Shown piece by piece: positions 25,598-33,167 of a stretch of DNA of 64,000 bases; the stretch's first letter is position 1; each line of letters begins with the position of its first letter. The notes below the pieces were generated by a model. That model was not told the DNA's origin, searched no databases, and was given only the letters and a program-made list of their open reading frames with translations. Source of the stretch: JBOCEF01 sp050586345 (GTDB taxonomy: Bacteria > Pseudomonadota > Alphaproteobacteria > Rhodobacterales > Rhodobacteraceae); contig NZ_JBOCEF010000009.1 in assembly GCF_050586345.1 (NCBI RefSeq), positions 49,922 to 113,921 of the forward strand, read 5' to 3'. Made by a program: the position numbers and the translations under genes.

Positions 25598-25996
25598 TCA
25601 CTCGGCGGCGGCTTCCTCGGACGCAGCCTCGTCGCCGGCCGCGGCGGCCTCGGCGGCGGCGGCGGCCTTGTCGGCCTTCTCCTGGGCGCGCTGCTTGGCG
25701 GCGTCGCCCGGCTCGCCCTTCTTCAGGTTGGCGCGCTCTTTCTTCTCGAGCTTGCCGGCGGCTTCCAGGAAGCGCGCGACGCGGTCGGTGGGCTGGGCGC
25801 CCTTCTCAAGCCAGGCCTGGACCTTGTCGAAGTCGAGCTGCACGCGCTCTTCGGAATCCTTGGGCAGGAGCGGATTGTAGGTGCCCAGCTTCTCGATGAA
25901 GCGGCCGTCGCGCGGCTTGCGGCTGTCGGCGGCGACGATGCGGTAGAAGGGGCGCTTCTTGGAGCCGCCGCGGGCGAGACGAATCTTGATGGCCAT
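25598..25996 (-). CDS. rpsP: 30S ribosomal protein S16
   Basis: bS16 of the small subunit, 132 residues. The core is typical ('MAIKIRLARGGSKKRPFYRIVAADSR', 'FIEKLGTYNPL', 'WLEKGAQPTDRVARFL'). The C-terminal 45 residues form an extra Lys/Ala/Glu-rich tail longer than in many bacteria but common in alphaproteobacteria. AGGAACC precedes the ATG. First of the ribosome-assembly set rpsP-rimM-trmD-rplS. Confidence 0.97.
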   Translation of the reverse strand: MAIKIRLARGGSKKRPFYRIVAADSRKPRDGRFIEKLGTYNPLLPKDSEERVQLDFDKVQAWLEKGAQPTDRVARFLEAAGKLEKKERANLKKGEPGDAAKQRAQEKADKAAAAAEAAAAGDEAASEEAAAE

Positions 25997-26114
25997 GGAT
26001 CTGGTTCCTTTGCCTTGGCTTTTTTCTTGTGCCGGTACGCGGAGCGGATCCCCGGCGGATGTACGTTCGGTCTTCGGGTCGCCCCCGGGGGCCGGGGGCT
26101 GGTCTGCGCGGCCG

Positions 26115-26465
26115 TCAGGCCTGCAGGCGTTCGTGGTGGCGAATGACTTCCTGGATGATGAAGTTCAGGAATTTCTTCGCGAATTCGGGGTCGAGGCCGC
26201 TGTCCTCGCACAGCCGGTGCAGGCGGGCGATCTGGCGCTCCTCGCGCGCCGGGTCCGAGGGCGGCAGGTCGTGGGCGGCCTTCAGCTTGCCCACCGCCTG
26301 GGTGGCCTTGAAACGCTGCGCCAGGGTGTAGACCAGCACGGCGTCGAGATTGTCGATGTCGTCGCGCAGCTCGGCGAGGATCTCGCGGGCGCGCTGCTCG
26401 TCGGTCACGGGCGTCTCGGTCGCGCTGTTGTCGGTCACGGCCTTGTCGGTCACGGGCGCGCTCAC
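26115..26465 (-). CDS. chorismate mutase, AroQ type
   Basis: A 116-residue all-helical enzyme converting chorismate to prephenate, the entry to Phe and Tyr synthesis. The AroQ helix 'RAREILAELRDDIDNLDAVLVYTLAQRFKATQAVG' with the catalytic Arg and Lys positions and 'RLHRLCEDSGLDPEFAKKFLNFIIQEVIRHH' are visible. The first 20 residues carry three imperfect VTD-containing repeats. The frame starts with GTG overlapping the ffh stop (GTGA), so it is translationally coupled to ffh. The position between ffh and rpsP is conserved in Rhodobacterales. Confidence 0.9.
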   Translation of the reverse strand: MSAPVTDKAVTDNSATETPVTDEQRAREILAELRDDIDNLDAVLVYTLAQRFKATQAVGKLKAAHDLPPSDPAREERQIARLHRLCEDSGLDPEFAKKFLNFIIQEVIRHHERLQA

Positions 26466-28033
26466 TTCTTCTTGCCAAGGCCGGAGAGGCCGCCGGGCAG
26501 CCCCCCGCCGAGGCCCGGAAGCCCGCCGCCGGGCATGCCGCCCAATCCACCGGGAAGCCCGCCGGGCAGGCCGCCCTTGCCGGCGCCAGCGGCCTTGGCG
26601 GCCTTGGCCGCCTCCTGCATCGCCGCCGCGTCCATGCCCGGGGGCATCCCGCCCGGCATGCCGCCGCCGCCCATTCCACCTTTGCCGAACAGGGCGCCCA
26701 GGCCGCCGCGCATCAGGCCCTTGGTCCCCATCTTGCCCATCTTCTTCATCATGTCCGCCATCTGGCGGTGCATCTTCAGAAGCTTGTTGACGTCGGCCAC
26801 GTCCATGCCGCAGCCCGCGGCGACGCGCTTCTTGCGGCTGGCCTTCATCAGGTCGGGGTTCTTGCGCTCTTCCTTCGTCATGGACTGGATGATCGCGATC
26901 TGGCGCTTGATCACCTTGTCGTCCATCCCGGCTTCTTCCATCTGCCGGGCCATCTTGCCCATGCCCGGCATCATGGACATCAGCCCGCCCATGCCGCCCA
27001 TCTTCAGCATCTGCTCAAGCTGGGACTGCAGGTCGTTCATGTCGAAACGGCCCTTGCGGAACCGCTTCATCATGCGCTCGGCCTCTTCGGCCTCGATCGT
27101 CTCCTGCGCCTTTTCCACGAGCGCGACGATGTCGCCCATCCCGAGGATCCGGCCCGCGATCCGGTCCGCGTGGAATTCCTCCAGCGCGTCCATCTTCTCG
27201 CCGAGACCCACGAACTTGATCGGCTTGCCGGTGACCGCGCGCATCGACAGGGCCGCGCCGCCGCGGCCGTCGCCGTCCATGCGGGTCAGCACCACGCCGG
27301 TGACGGCGAGGCGGCTGTCGAATTCCTTGGCGACGTTCACCGCGTCCTGGCCGGTCAGGCCGTCGACCACGAGAAGGATCTCGTGCGGGTTGGCCACGTC
27401 GCGGACGGCCTCGACCTCGGCCATCAGCTCTTCATCGATGTGAAGGCGGCCGGCGGTGTCGAGCATGTAGACGTCGTAGCCGCCCAGCGTCGCCTGCTGC
27501 TTGGCGCGCTTGGCGATGGCCACCGGGTCCTGGCCGGGGATGATCGGCAGCGTGTCGACGCCGATCTGGCGGCCGAGCACCGCGAGCTGCTCCATCGCCG
27601 CCGGGCGGCGCACGTCGAGCGAGGCCATCAGGACCTTCTTGCGGTCCTTTTCCTTCAGCCGCTTGGCCAGCTTGGCGGTCGTCGTCGTCTTGCCCGAGCC
27701 CTGAAGGCCCGCCATCAGGATCGGCGCGGGCGGGCTGTCGACGCGCAGCTTGCCGATCTCCGAGCCGTCGCCCGCGAGGGTCGCGACCAGCTCGTCATGG
27801 ACGATCTTGACCACCTGCTGGCCGGGGGTGACCGAGCGGGTCACGGCCTGGCCGGTGGCCTTGTCCTGCACGCGCTTGACGAAATCGCGCGCCACCGGGA
27901 GCGAGACGTCGGCCTCGAGCAGCGCCACGCGGACCTCGCGCAGGGCGGATTTGACGTCGTCCTCGGAGAGGGCGCCGGCCTTGGTCAGCTTTTCAAAGAC
28001 GCCGGAGAGGCGGTCGGAAAGGCTCTCGAACAT
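26462..28033 (-). CDS. ffh: signal recognition particle protein Ffh
   Basis: SRP54 GTPase that pairs with 4.5S RNA and FtsY to target membrane proteins; 523 residues. The N domain is followed by the G domain with 'GLQGSGKTTTTAKLA', 'DTAGRLHIDEELM' and 'TRMDGDGRGGAALS'. The Met-rich M domain has 'MMKRFRKGRFDMNDLQSQLEQM'. The Gly/Pro/Met tail of about 75 residues is longer than average. It is the first gene of the ffh - chorismate mutase pair and has a good promoter at 28174-28202. The 4.5S RNA gene was not seen in the window. Confidence 0.98.
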   Translation of the reverse strand: MFESLSDRLSGVFEKLTKAGALSEDDVKSALREVRVALLEADVSLPVARDFVKRVQDKATGQAVTRSVTPGQQVVKIVHDELVATLAGDGSEIGKLRVDSPPAPILMAGLQGSGKTTTTAKLAKRLKEKDRKKVLMASLDVRRPAAMEQLAVLGRQIGVDTLPIIPGQDPVAIAKRAKQQATLGGYDVYMLDTAGRLHIDEELMAEVEAVRDVANPHEILLVVDGLTGQDAVNVAKEFDSRLAVTGVVLTRMDGDGRGGAALSMRAVTGKPIKFVGLGEKMDALEEFHADRIAGRILGMGDIVALVEKAQETIEAEEAERMMKRFRKGRFDMNDLQSQLEQMLKMGGMGGLMSMMPGMGKMARQMEEAGMDDKVIKRQIAIIQSMTKEERKNPDLMKASRKKRVAAGCGMDVADVNKLLKMHRQMADMMKKMGKMGTKGLMRGGLGALFGKGGMGGGGMPGGMPPGMDAAAMQEAAKAAKAAGAGKGGLPGGLPGGLGGMPGGGLPGLGGGLPGGLSGLGKKK

Positions 28034-28173
28034 GTCGGCCCTCCTTTGCTGTCGGGCGGCGCGGGCGCGCGGGTCAAAGCACTGCGGCCCCGGCGGGCGC
28101 GACGCGCTGACCGGGGGCGATCTTCGCCATGGCGAAGACCGGAGGGTCGGGGACTCTCCGGGAATTGGAGGGG

Positions 28174-28202
28174 GAGATACGCGCGCGGGGGGCGGGTGTC
28201 AA
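28174..28202 (-). promoter_or_regulatory. promoter of ffh
   Basis: TTGACA (28202-28197), exactly 17 bases, TATCTC (28179-28174) on the minus strand, about 140 bases before the ffh start. A palindrome (TCTTCGCC/GGCGAAGA at about 28122-28139) lies in the leader. The divergent gap 28034-28378 (345 bases) holds this promoter, the palindrome and the next gene's promoter, and no other ORF. Confidence 0.7.
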
Positions 28203-28257
28203 TGGCGGCGGCGGCGGGGATAAGGGGGTCCGCCACGATTCAACGGTGTCGTAAAGT

Positions 28258-28287
28258 TTGAAAAACCGGCGGATTCGTGCATACCTT
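28258..28287 (+). promoter_or_regulatory. candidate promoter of the first VPLPA-CTERM gene
   Basis: TTGAAA (28258-28263) and ATACCT (28281-28286) with 17 bases between, in an AT-richer patch, about 92 bases before the ATG. Confidence 0.45.
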
Positions 28288-28378
28288 AAAGCCGCGTGAA
28301 CTTCCGAATGGACGCCGGGCGCCCTCGCGCGTCCGGCCCGCGTAATTTTAATCTGAACCTATTCCTCCGGGGGACTCC

Positions 28379-29056
28379 ATGAGCATCTTCCTCAAAGCCG
28401 GCGCGCTCGCCGCCGGCCTGGTCTTCAGTGCGTCCGCGGCCCAGGCCGCGATCTTCACCCTCGACTTCGAGGGGCTCGCCAACAACGAGTCGGTCGGCGA
28501 GTTCTACAATGGCGGGACCGGCGGCGACGGCTCCACCGGCGGCGACGATTTCGGCGTGTCCTTCTCCTCCAACGCCCTCGCGATCATCGATTCCGACGCG
28601 GGCGGAACCGGCAATTTCGGCGGCGAGCCGACGCCGGACACGGTGCTGTTCTTTCTGACCGGCACCGCGGTGATGGACGTGGCCGCGGGCTTCGACACCG
28701 GGTTCTCGTTCTACTACTCGGCGGTCAACAATCCCGGCTCGGTCGTGGTCTATGACGACCTCGGCGCCACCGGCAACGTGCTGACCACGCTGACCCTGCC
28801 GGTCACCGCCTCGGATGGCGGCGACCCGAACGGCAGCTTCAGCCCGTTCGTCTCCGTGGGCGTCAGCTTCACCGGCGTCGCGAAATCGGTGGATTTCGGC
28901 GGCACCGTCGACCAGATCGCCTTCGACAACATCACCTTCGGCTCCGAGACCGCGGGCGAGACCGGCGGCACGGCGAGCGACGTGCCCCTGCCCGCCGCGG
29001 CGCCGCTGCTGCTGCTCGGCCTCGGCGCGATGGGGCTGATGCGCCGCAAGGCGTGA
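28379..29056 (+). CDS. VPLPA-CTERM sorting-domain protein
   Basis: Secreted 225-residue protein with a Sec signal peptide (cleavage after 'SASAAQA', residue 23), an Asp/Gly/Thr-rich beta-type domain, and a C-terminal sorting signal: 'VPLPAAAPLLLLGLGAMGL', then 'MRRKA'. Such VPLPA-CTERM tails are recognised by an exosortase of the EpsH/XrtD type that cuts the tail and links the protein to an envelope or exopolysaccharide product. Asp-rich turns ('GGTGGDGSTGGDDFG') suggest calcium binding, which is inference. The exosortase gene is not in the window. Terminator follows. Confidence 0.88.
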   Translation: MSIFLKAGALAAGLVFSASAAQAAIFTLDFEGLANNESVGEFYNGGTGGDGSTGGDDFGVSFSSNALAIIDSDAGGTGNFGGEPTPDTVLFFLTGTAVMDVAAGFDTGFSFYYSAVNNPGSVVVYDDLGATGNVLTTLTLPVTASDGGDPNGSFSPFVSVGVSFTGVAKSVDFGGTVDQIAFDNITFGSETAGETGGTASDVPLPAAAPLLLLGLGAMGLMRRKA

Positions 29057-29084
29057 TCCGCCGCGCCTGGGCGCCCGAGAAACG

Positions 29085-29120
29085 GAACGCCGCCGGTCGG
29101 GCCCCGACCGGCGGCGTTTT
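29085..29120 (+). terminator. terminator after the first VPLPA-CTERM gene
   Basis: A GC-rich stem of about 15 bases centred at 29102, AACGCCGCCGGTCGG with its complement, followed by TTTTCATG, 30 bases after the stop. Confidence 0.85.
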
Positions 29121-29207
29121 CATGCCCGCCCGCGCGGGGGCGGCGCAGGGTGCAGGACCGGGGGTTCACGTCAGGTTTTGGACACCCATGGCAGGATCGG
29201 GTTGCAG

Positions 29208-29233
29208 ATTCGTGCAACGCATTCGTGCAACGC
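29208..29233. repeat. 13-bp perfect tandem duplication
   Basis: ATTCGTGCAACGC occurs twice head to tail at 29208-29220 and 29221-29233, 25 bases before the ATG of the second VPLPA-CTERM gene, within its promoter or leader. Confidence 0.9.
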
Positions 29234-29257
29234 ATTTCAGCCCGACGGGAGCGCCCC

Positions 29258-29893
29258 ATGTTCATTCGACCCGCCCGCACCGCCGCCTTCGCCGCCGCCT
29301 GCCTGCTGTTCCCCGGCCTCGCCCCCGCCGCGACGCTGCTGGGCGAGGCGGCCTACCTGTCGCCCGGCGACCTCACGGTCGTGGAGATCGGCGGCACGGC
29401 GATGGAGTTCCTCGACCTGACCCTGACGCAGGGGATCGGGGTGGCGGCGTCGCTCGCCGCCCATGGCGGGGCCGGCTTCACGCTGGCCGACGCGGCGCAG
29501 GTGGCCGAGCTGATGGACGCCTTCGGCTTCGCCTATGCCCAGAGCCCCGGCGCGGTGCAGGAGATCTTCCCGACCTCCGTTCAGGCCGCCGCCTTCATCG
29601 ACGCGCTGGGCAACACCACCCCGACGCCGGGTACGAATTACTACGCCCTCGGGGCCTTCGCGGACCCGGCGGGGATCGACGGGGCGCATTCCTATTTCTG
29701 CGTCTCGCAGGGCGATTGCGGCCCGACCTCCTTCGTCTATGACCGCGATTACGAACCGGTCGGCTGGGCCGGGAATGTCGGCGTCGTGCTGGTGCGCGAG
29801 GCGTCGGCCGCCGCCGACGTGCCCCTGCCCGCCGCCGCGCCGCTGATGCTGCTGGGCCTCGGCGCGCTGGGGCTGCTGCGCCGCAAGGGGTGA
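29258..29893 (+). CDS. second VPLPA-CTERM sorting-domain protein
   Basis: A 211-residue secreted protein with a signal peptide (MFIRPARTAAFAAACLLFPGLAPAA), a domain with one late Cys pair ('SYFCVSQGDCGPTSFVY'), probably a disulfide, and the same C-terminal sorting signal as its neighbour ('VPLPAAAPLMLLGLGALGL' then 'LRRKG'). The mature domain is not alike in sequence to the first protein, so only the sorting signal is shared. GGGAG lies seven bases before the ATG; the upstream frame to 29150 is not needed. Function unknown, envelope location expected. Confidence 0.85.
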   Translation: MFIRPARTAAFAAACLLFPGLAPAATLLGEAAYLSPGDLTVVEIGGTAMEFLDLTLTQGIGVAASLAAHGGAGFTLADAAQVAELMDAFGFAYAQSPGAVQEIFPTSVQAAAFIDALGNTTPTPGTNYYALGAFADPAGIDGAHSYFCVSQGDCGPTSFVYDRDYEPVGWAGNVGVVLVREASAAADVPLPAAAPLMLLGLGALGLLRRKG

Positions 29894-29984
29894 CGCCGCG
29901 CCTGCACGGCCGCGCCCGGACGGAAGCTCCTCCACAGCCGCGCCTGCACGTCCGCGCCTGCACAGAAGTACCCGGGAGAAACGC

Positions 29985-30017
29985 AACGCCGCCGGCCGGG
30001 GCCCCGACCGGCGGCGC
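29985..30017. terminator. terminator between the second VPLPA-CTERM gene and the LysE gene
   Basis: A 15-base GC stem centred at 30001, nearly identical in sequence to the one at 29085-29120. It lies between convergent genes. T-tracts are short on both sides (CAGTTCCT and TTGCGTTTCTC). The preceding 70 bases hold three copies of the 12-base CCGCGCCTGCAC. Confidence 0.6.
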
Positions 30018-30039
30018 AGTTCCTTGCGGGGCCGGGCGC

Positions 30040-30672
30040 TCAGCGCGTCGCGCGGCCGGCGGCCAGGCCGAAGGCGGCGAGGATCATCGCCCCGCCCGAG
30101 ATCCGGTCCACCCAGGCCGTCGCTCCCGAGAGCCGCAGCCGCGCGCCGCCGAAGCTTCCCAGCGCGGCCCAGCCGACATCGACCGAGGCCAGCACCGCGA
30201 TATGGATGGCCGCCAGCACCGGCAGCTCGGTCGCCGCCGCCTCGGGCGAGGAGACGAACTGGGGCAGGAAGGCCGCCGCGAAAAGCAGCGTCTTGGGGTT
30301 GGCCAGCGCCAGCGCCATCGCCCCCGCGGCGGCGCGCAGGAAGGGGACCGGGCGCGCCGGGGCGGCCTCCGGCGCCTTCGCCGCGCGGATCCCCGCGCGC
30401 AGGGCCCGGATGCCGAGGAACAGCAGCCAGGCCGCCCCGGCCCATTTCACCGCCACCAGCGCCCCGGAATAGACCGAGACCAGCGCCGCCAGCCCCCAGG
30501 CCGCGGCGGCGATCTGCACCGCGACGCCGCCCATCACCCCCAGCACCGTCGCCAGCCCCGCCACGAAGCCGAACCGCACCGCGCGCGACACGGTCAGCGC
30601 CACGTTCGGCCCCGGCAGCACCGCGAGGGCGATGGTGGCGAGCACGAGGGCGAGGATGTTGTCGAGCGGCAT
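30040..30672 (-). CDS. LysE/RhtB-family amino-acid exporter
   Basis: Six-helix inner-membrane exporter of the LysE superfamily, 210 residues; relatives export Lys, Thr or homoserine lactones. The family segments 'LATIALAVLPGPNVALTVSRAVRFGF' at the start and 'ANPKTLLFAAAFLPQFV' in the middle are visible. Start codons at 30672, 30681 or a TTG at 30693 are possible; 30672 fits the family's N-terminus, but no ribosome-binding site helps decide. Substrate unknown. Confidence 0.87.
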   Translation of the reverse strand: MPLDNILALVLATIALAVLPGPNVALTVSRAVRFGFVAGLATVLGVMGGVAVQIAAAAWGLAALVSVYSGALVAVKWAGAAWLLFLGIRALRAGIRAAKAPEAAPARPVPFLRAAAGAMALALANPKTLLFAAAFLPQFVSSPEAAATELPVLAAIHIAVLASVDVGWAALGSFGGARLRLSGATAWVDRISGGAMILAAFGLAAGRATR

Positions 30673-30700
30673 GGCGGGCATGGGCAGGGTCAAAGCCCAG

Positions 30701-31219
30701 TCATGCGCCGGAATCCGGCTGCTGGGAAGCGGTTTCGGCGGCCCCTTCGGCGGCCCTTCGCGCCTCGGCGGCGCTGGTGAAGGGCCAGGCGGCGTAATCC
30801 CGGCCCCCGAGGATCGCCGCGGCCTCGTCGGCGGTCAGCGGCCAGTCCTCGAGAAACAGCGCCCGGCGCAGTCGGGCGAAGCGGCTGATCCGCCCGGCGG
30901 GGTCCGCGCCCGGAACCCGGTCCCTCGGCCACGCATAGGGCCGGTCCGAGCGCAGGAACAGGATCCAGCGGGCGATGTCCGCGCGCGTGTCGGGATCGCA
31001 GTTGCAGCGGTGTTCGCGCATATCGTCCCAGGTCAGCCAGAGCGCGCCGCGCACGGCCGCGACGGCGGGATCGGCGCTGCGCGGCACGTCCGCGACGTAG
31101 AGTTCGTCATTGGTGATGCGCCCGGCCAGCCACGATTCGGCGGCGTCCGCAAGCCAAGCGCGCGCCGTTCGGTCGACCGGCGCGCGCGAAATGTCGTCTG
31201 ATGCGGGGCGCGGGGCCAC
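30701..31219 (-). CDS. hypothetical protein downstream of regA
   Basis: A 172-residue soluble protein with no family I can name. It has a 'WLTWDDMREHRCNCDPDTRADIARWILFL' segment with Cys-x-Cys, several Trp-containing helices ('AAESWLAGRITNDELYVAD') and a Ser/Gln/Pro tail. The frame is open back into regA. The proposed GTG start at 31219 is 11 bases after the regA stop, which would place it in the same transcript, but no strong ribosome-binding site is seen. The start is uncertain. In Rhodobacter hvrA occupies this place; this protein does not look like HvrA. Confidence 0.6.
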   Translation of the reverse strand: MAPRPASDDISRAPVDRTARAWLADAAESWLAGRITNDELYVADVPRSADPAVAAVRGALWLTWDDMREHRCNCDPDTRADIARWILFLRSDRPYAWPRDRVPGADPAGRISRFARLRRALFLEDWPLTADEAAAILGGRDYAAWPFTSAAEARRAAEGAAETASQQPDSGA

Positions 31220-31230
31220 GCGGAGGCGTC

Positions 31231-31785
31231 TCAGCGGGGCGAGCGCTTCGCCAGGATCCGCTGCAGGGTCCGGCGGTGCATGTTCAGCCGGCGCGCGGTC
31301 TCGGAGACGTTGCGGTCGCACAGCTCGAACACCCGCTGGATATGCTCCCACCGCACGCGGTCGGCGGACATCGGGTTCTCCGGGGGCGGCGGCTTCTGGT
31401 CGCCATTGGCCAGCAGCGCCGCTTCCACGTCGTCCGCATCGGCGGGCTTCGACAGGTAATCGGTCGCGCCGATCTTCACCGCGGCCACCGCGGTGGCGAT
31501 GGCGCCGTAGCCGGTCAGCACCACGATGCGGCTCTCGGGCCGGGCCTCGCGCAGCGCTTCCACGACGTCGAGCCCGTTGCCGTCCTCGAGCCGCAGGTCG
31601 ACCACCGCGTAGAAGGGCGGCTTGCGGCGCACGATGGCGAGACCCTCGGCCACGCTCTCGGCCGCCTCGACCTCGAAGCCGCGCCGTTCCATGGCGCGGG
31701 CGAGGCGCCTGCGGAACGGTTCATCGTCGTCAAGGACCAGCAGCGACTTGTCCTCGCCGATATCCCGAAGCGCGGCTTCGCTCAT
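31231..31785 (-). CDS. regA: global redox response regulator RegA/PrrA
   Basis: Response regulator of the RegA/PrrA/ActR group that, with RegB, controls photosynthesis, respiration, nitrogen and carbon fixation genes according to redox state. The 184 residues comprise a receiver domain with the phospho-acceptor Asp63 ('AVVDLRLEDG') and Lys in 'YLSKPADADDV', a Pro-rich hinge ('QKPPPPENP'), and the highly conserved helix-turn-helix end 'NVSETARRLNMHRRTLQRIL'. The start at 31785 gives Asp63 as in Rhodobacter RegA; the upstream frame would add 13 residues. It has its own promoter candidate and is 164 bases from the SCO gene. Confidence 0.96.
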   Translation of the reverse strand: MSEAALRDIGEDKSLLVLDDDEPFRRRLARAMERRGFEVEAAESVAEGLAIVRRKPPFYAVVDLRLEDGNGLDVVEALREARPESRIVVLTGYGAIATAVAAVKIGATDYLSKPADADDVEAALLANGDQKPPPPENPMSADRVRWEHIQRVFELCDRNVSETARRLNMHRRTLQRILAKRSPR

Positions 31786-31820
31786 CTGTTCGTCTCCCCC
31801 TGGGCCGTTCGGTGCGCGCG

Positions 31821-31848
31821 ACAATAAAGCCTATCGCGTTCGAGTCAA
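31821..31848 (-). promoter_or_regulatory. candidate promoter of regA
   Basis: TTGACT (31848-31843), 16 bases, TATTGT (31826-31821) on the minus strand, about 35 bases before the regA start, so regA need not depend on transcription from the SCO gene. Confidence 0.55.
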
Positions 31849-31949
31849 AAGCAAAGAGCGCATCGGGGGCCGCCGGGCCGGGCTTCGCGGTGGAAACCCT
31901 GCGCGCTCAAGGGTTTCGCACGGGACGCCGGGGCGCCCCGCGGGGGGAC

Positions 31950-32570
31950 TCAGAGCTTGTCGATGAAGCAGGCGGCGCGGTCGGCGATCTGCTCGGCCGA
32001 GTGTTCGCGCCGGAACACCTCCAGCAGGTCCCCGCCCGGGGCGACGAGATAGGTGAAGGTGGAGTGGTCCATCAGGTAATCCTCGGGGTCGTCGCCCGCC
32101 TTCGCGCGGTAGACGCGCCAGTCCTTCGCGACCTTGGCGATCTCCTCCTCGGTCCCCGTCAGGCCGATCATCTTCGGGTGCAGGTTGGCGGTGAAGTCGC
32201 CGACCATCTTCGCATCGTCGCGCTGCGGGTCGATGGTGATGAAGGCGGGGCGCAGCTCCACCCCGCGCTCCTCCAGGATCTCCACCGCCTCGGCGTTGCG
32301 CGCGGTGTCGACCGGGCAGACGTCGGGGCAATAGGTGTAGCCGAAATAGAGGAGCGTCGGGCGGTCGAACAGCTCGGCCGAGGTCATCCGCGCGCCGGTC
32401 TCGGAGGTCAGCGTGAAGGGCCCGCCGATGGCGGAGGCCGCGGCGAGCTTCACCTCGCGGCACTCGGCGAAGCGGTCTTCGCCATCGGAGGGGGCGAGGG
32501 CGAACCAGCCCGCGGCGCCGAGCCCGGCGGAGACGGCGGCGAGGGCGATGATGGCGGCGGTGCGGGCCAT
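31950..32570 (-). CDS. senC: SCO1/SenC (PrrC)-family copper protein
   Basis: Membrane-anchored thioredoxin-fold protein, 206 residues, that helps load copper into cytochrome c oxidase and in the reg locus influences redox signalling. One N-terminal helix (residues 4-27) anchors it facing the periplasm. The metal site is complete: Cys81 and Cys85 in 'TYCPDVCPVD' and the His in 'MDHSTFTYLV'. AAGGAGG lies directly before the ATG. It is divergent from regB, as in Rhodobacter. Confidence 0.95.
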   Translation of the reverse strand: MARTAAIIALAAVSAGLGAAGWFALAPSDGEDRFAECREVKLAAASAIGGPFTLTSETGARMTSAELFDRPTLLYFGYTYCPDVCPVDTARNAEAVEILEERGVELRPAFITIDPQRDDAKMVGDFTANLHPKMIGLTGTEEEIAKVAKDWRVYRAKAGDDPEDYLMDHSTFTYLVAPGGDLLEVFRREHSAEQIADRAACFIDKL

Positions 32571-32689
32571 GGGGGCCTCCTTGCAAGGGACAGGCTGCGC
32601 GGGGGAGGAGATACGCCCCGGGGCCGCGAAAGGCGAGCGGGGGGCGACGCCGCGCCGCGGCGGGATCGCGGGGGCGTGAGCGGGGCGGG

Positions 32690-32893
32690 ATGGGCGGATG
32701 GCCCCAGGCGGATGACCCCAGGCGGACGGCCAGGTCGGACGGCCCCGGCGCGCGGCCCCGGCGCGCGGCCAGGTCGGACGGCCCCGGCGCGCGGCCCCGG
32801 CGCGCGGCCAAGGCGGACGGCCAAGGCGGACGGCCCGCGCGGACGGCCAGGGCGGAGAACCCGGGCACGCGGCCCCGGCGGGCGGACGGCCTG
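32690..32893. repeat. imperfect short tandem repeats with a perfect 39-bp duplication
   Basis: Variants of a 12- to 13-base unit around GGACGGCC/GGCGCGCGGCC fill about 200 bases. Within them, two perfect 39-base copies lie head to tail at 32732-32770 and 32771-32809. The array sits in the 597-base divergent gap between the senC and regB genes (32571-33167). The rest of that gap is GC-rich with no recognised promoter, and no coding frame looks real. Confidence 0.8.
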
Positions 32894-33167
32894 CGGGCGC
32901 CGACCTGCGCCCCGCCGCGCCGCCGCGCGGGCCCGCCGCCCGCCGCGCAGCGTCCCGCCCGCCTGCGCGGCGCGGCCGCGAGAGCGGGGCCCTGCGCCCC
33001 CGAACGCAGCCGCCCCCCGGCGCGATCTCCGCCGCCTTCGCGCCCGGGCCGCGTCCCAGACCGCCCCCCCCCTGCGCGCCCCTGCGCGCCCCGGCCCGCT
33101 TCCCCGCAAACGGCCCGGGTGCTACCCATGACGCCATCATCCCGAGGCCACGACGCGAGCCGCGCCC

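Noticed and set aside
26060..26110. Terminator between chorismate mutase and rpsP
   Set aside because: A GCCCCCGGGGGC palindrome exists, but without a T tract on the minus strand, so it was not listed.
29053..29059. Additional TGATCC sigma-E-type -35 elements elsewhere, such as near 29053
   Set aside because: No TAT-type -10 at 17-18 bases and no gene start at a fitting distance; TGATCC occurs several times by chance in this window.
31110..33131. A 673-codon plus-strand frame over regA, senC and the repeat array
   Set aside because: Overlaps two clear minus-strand genes and consists of low-complexity sequence from the repeats.
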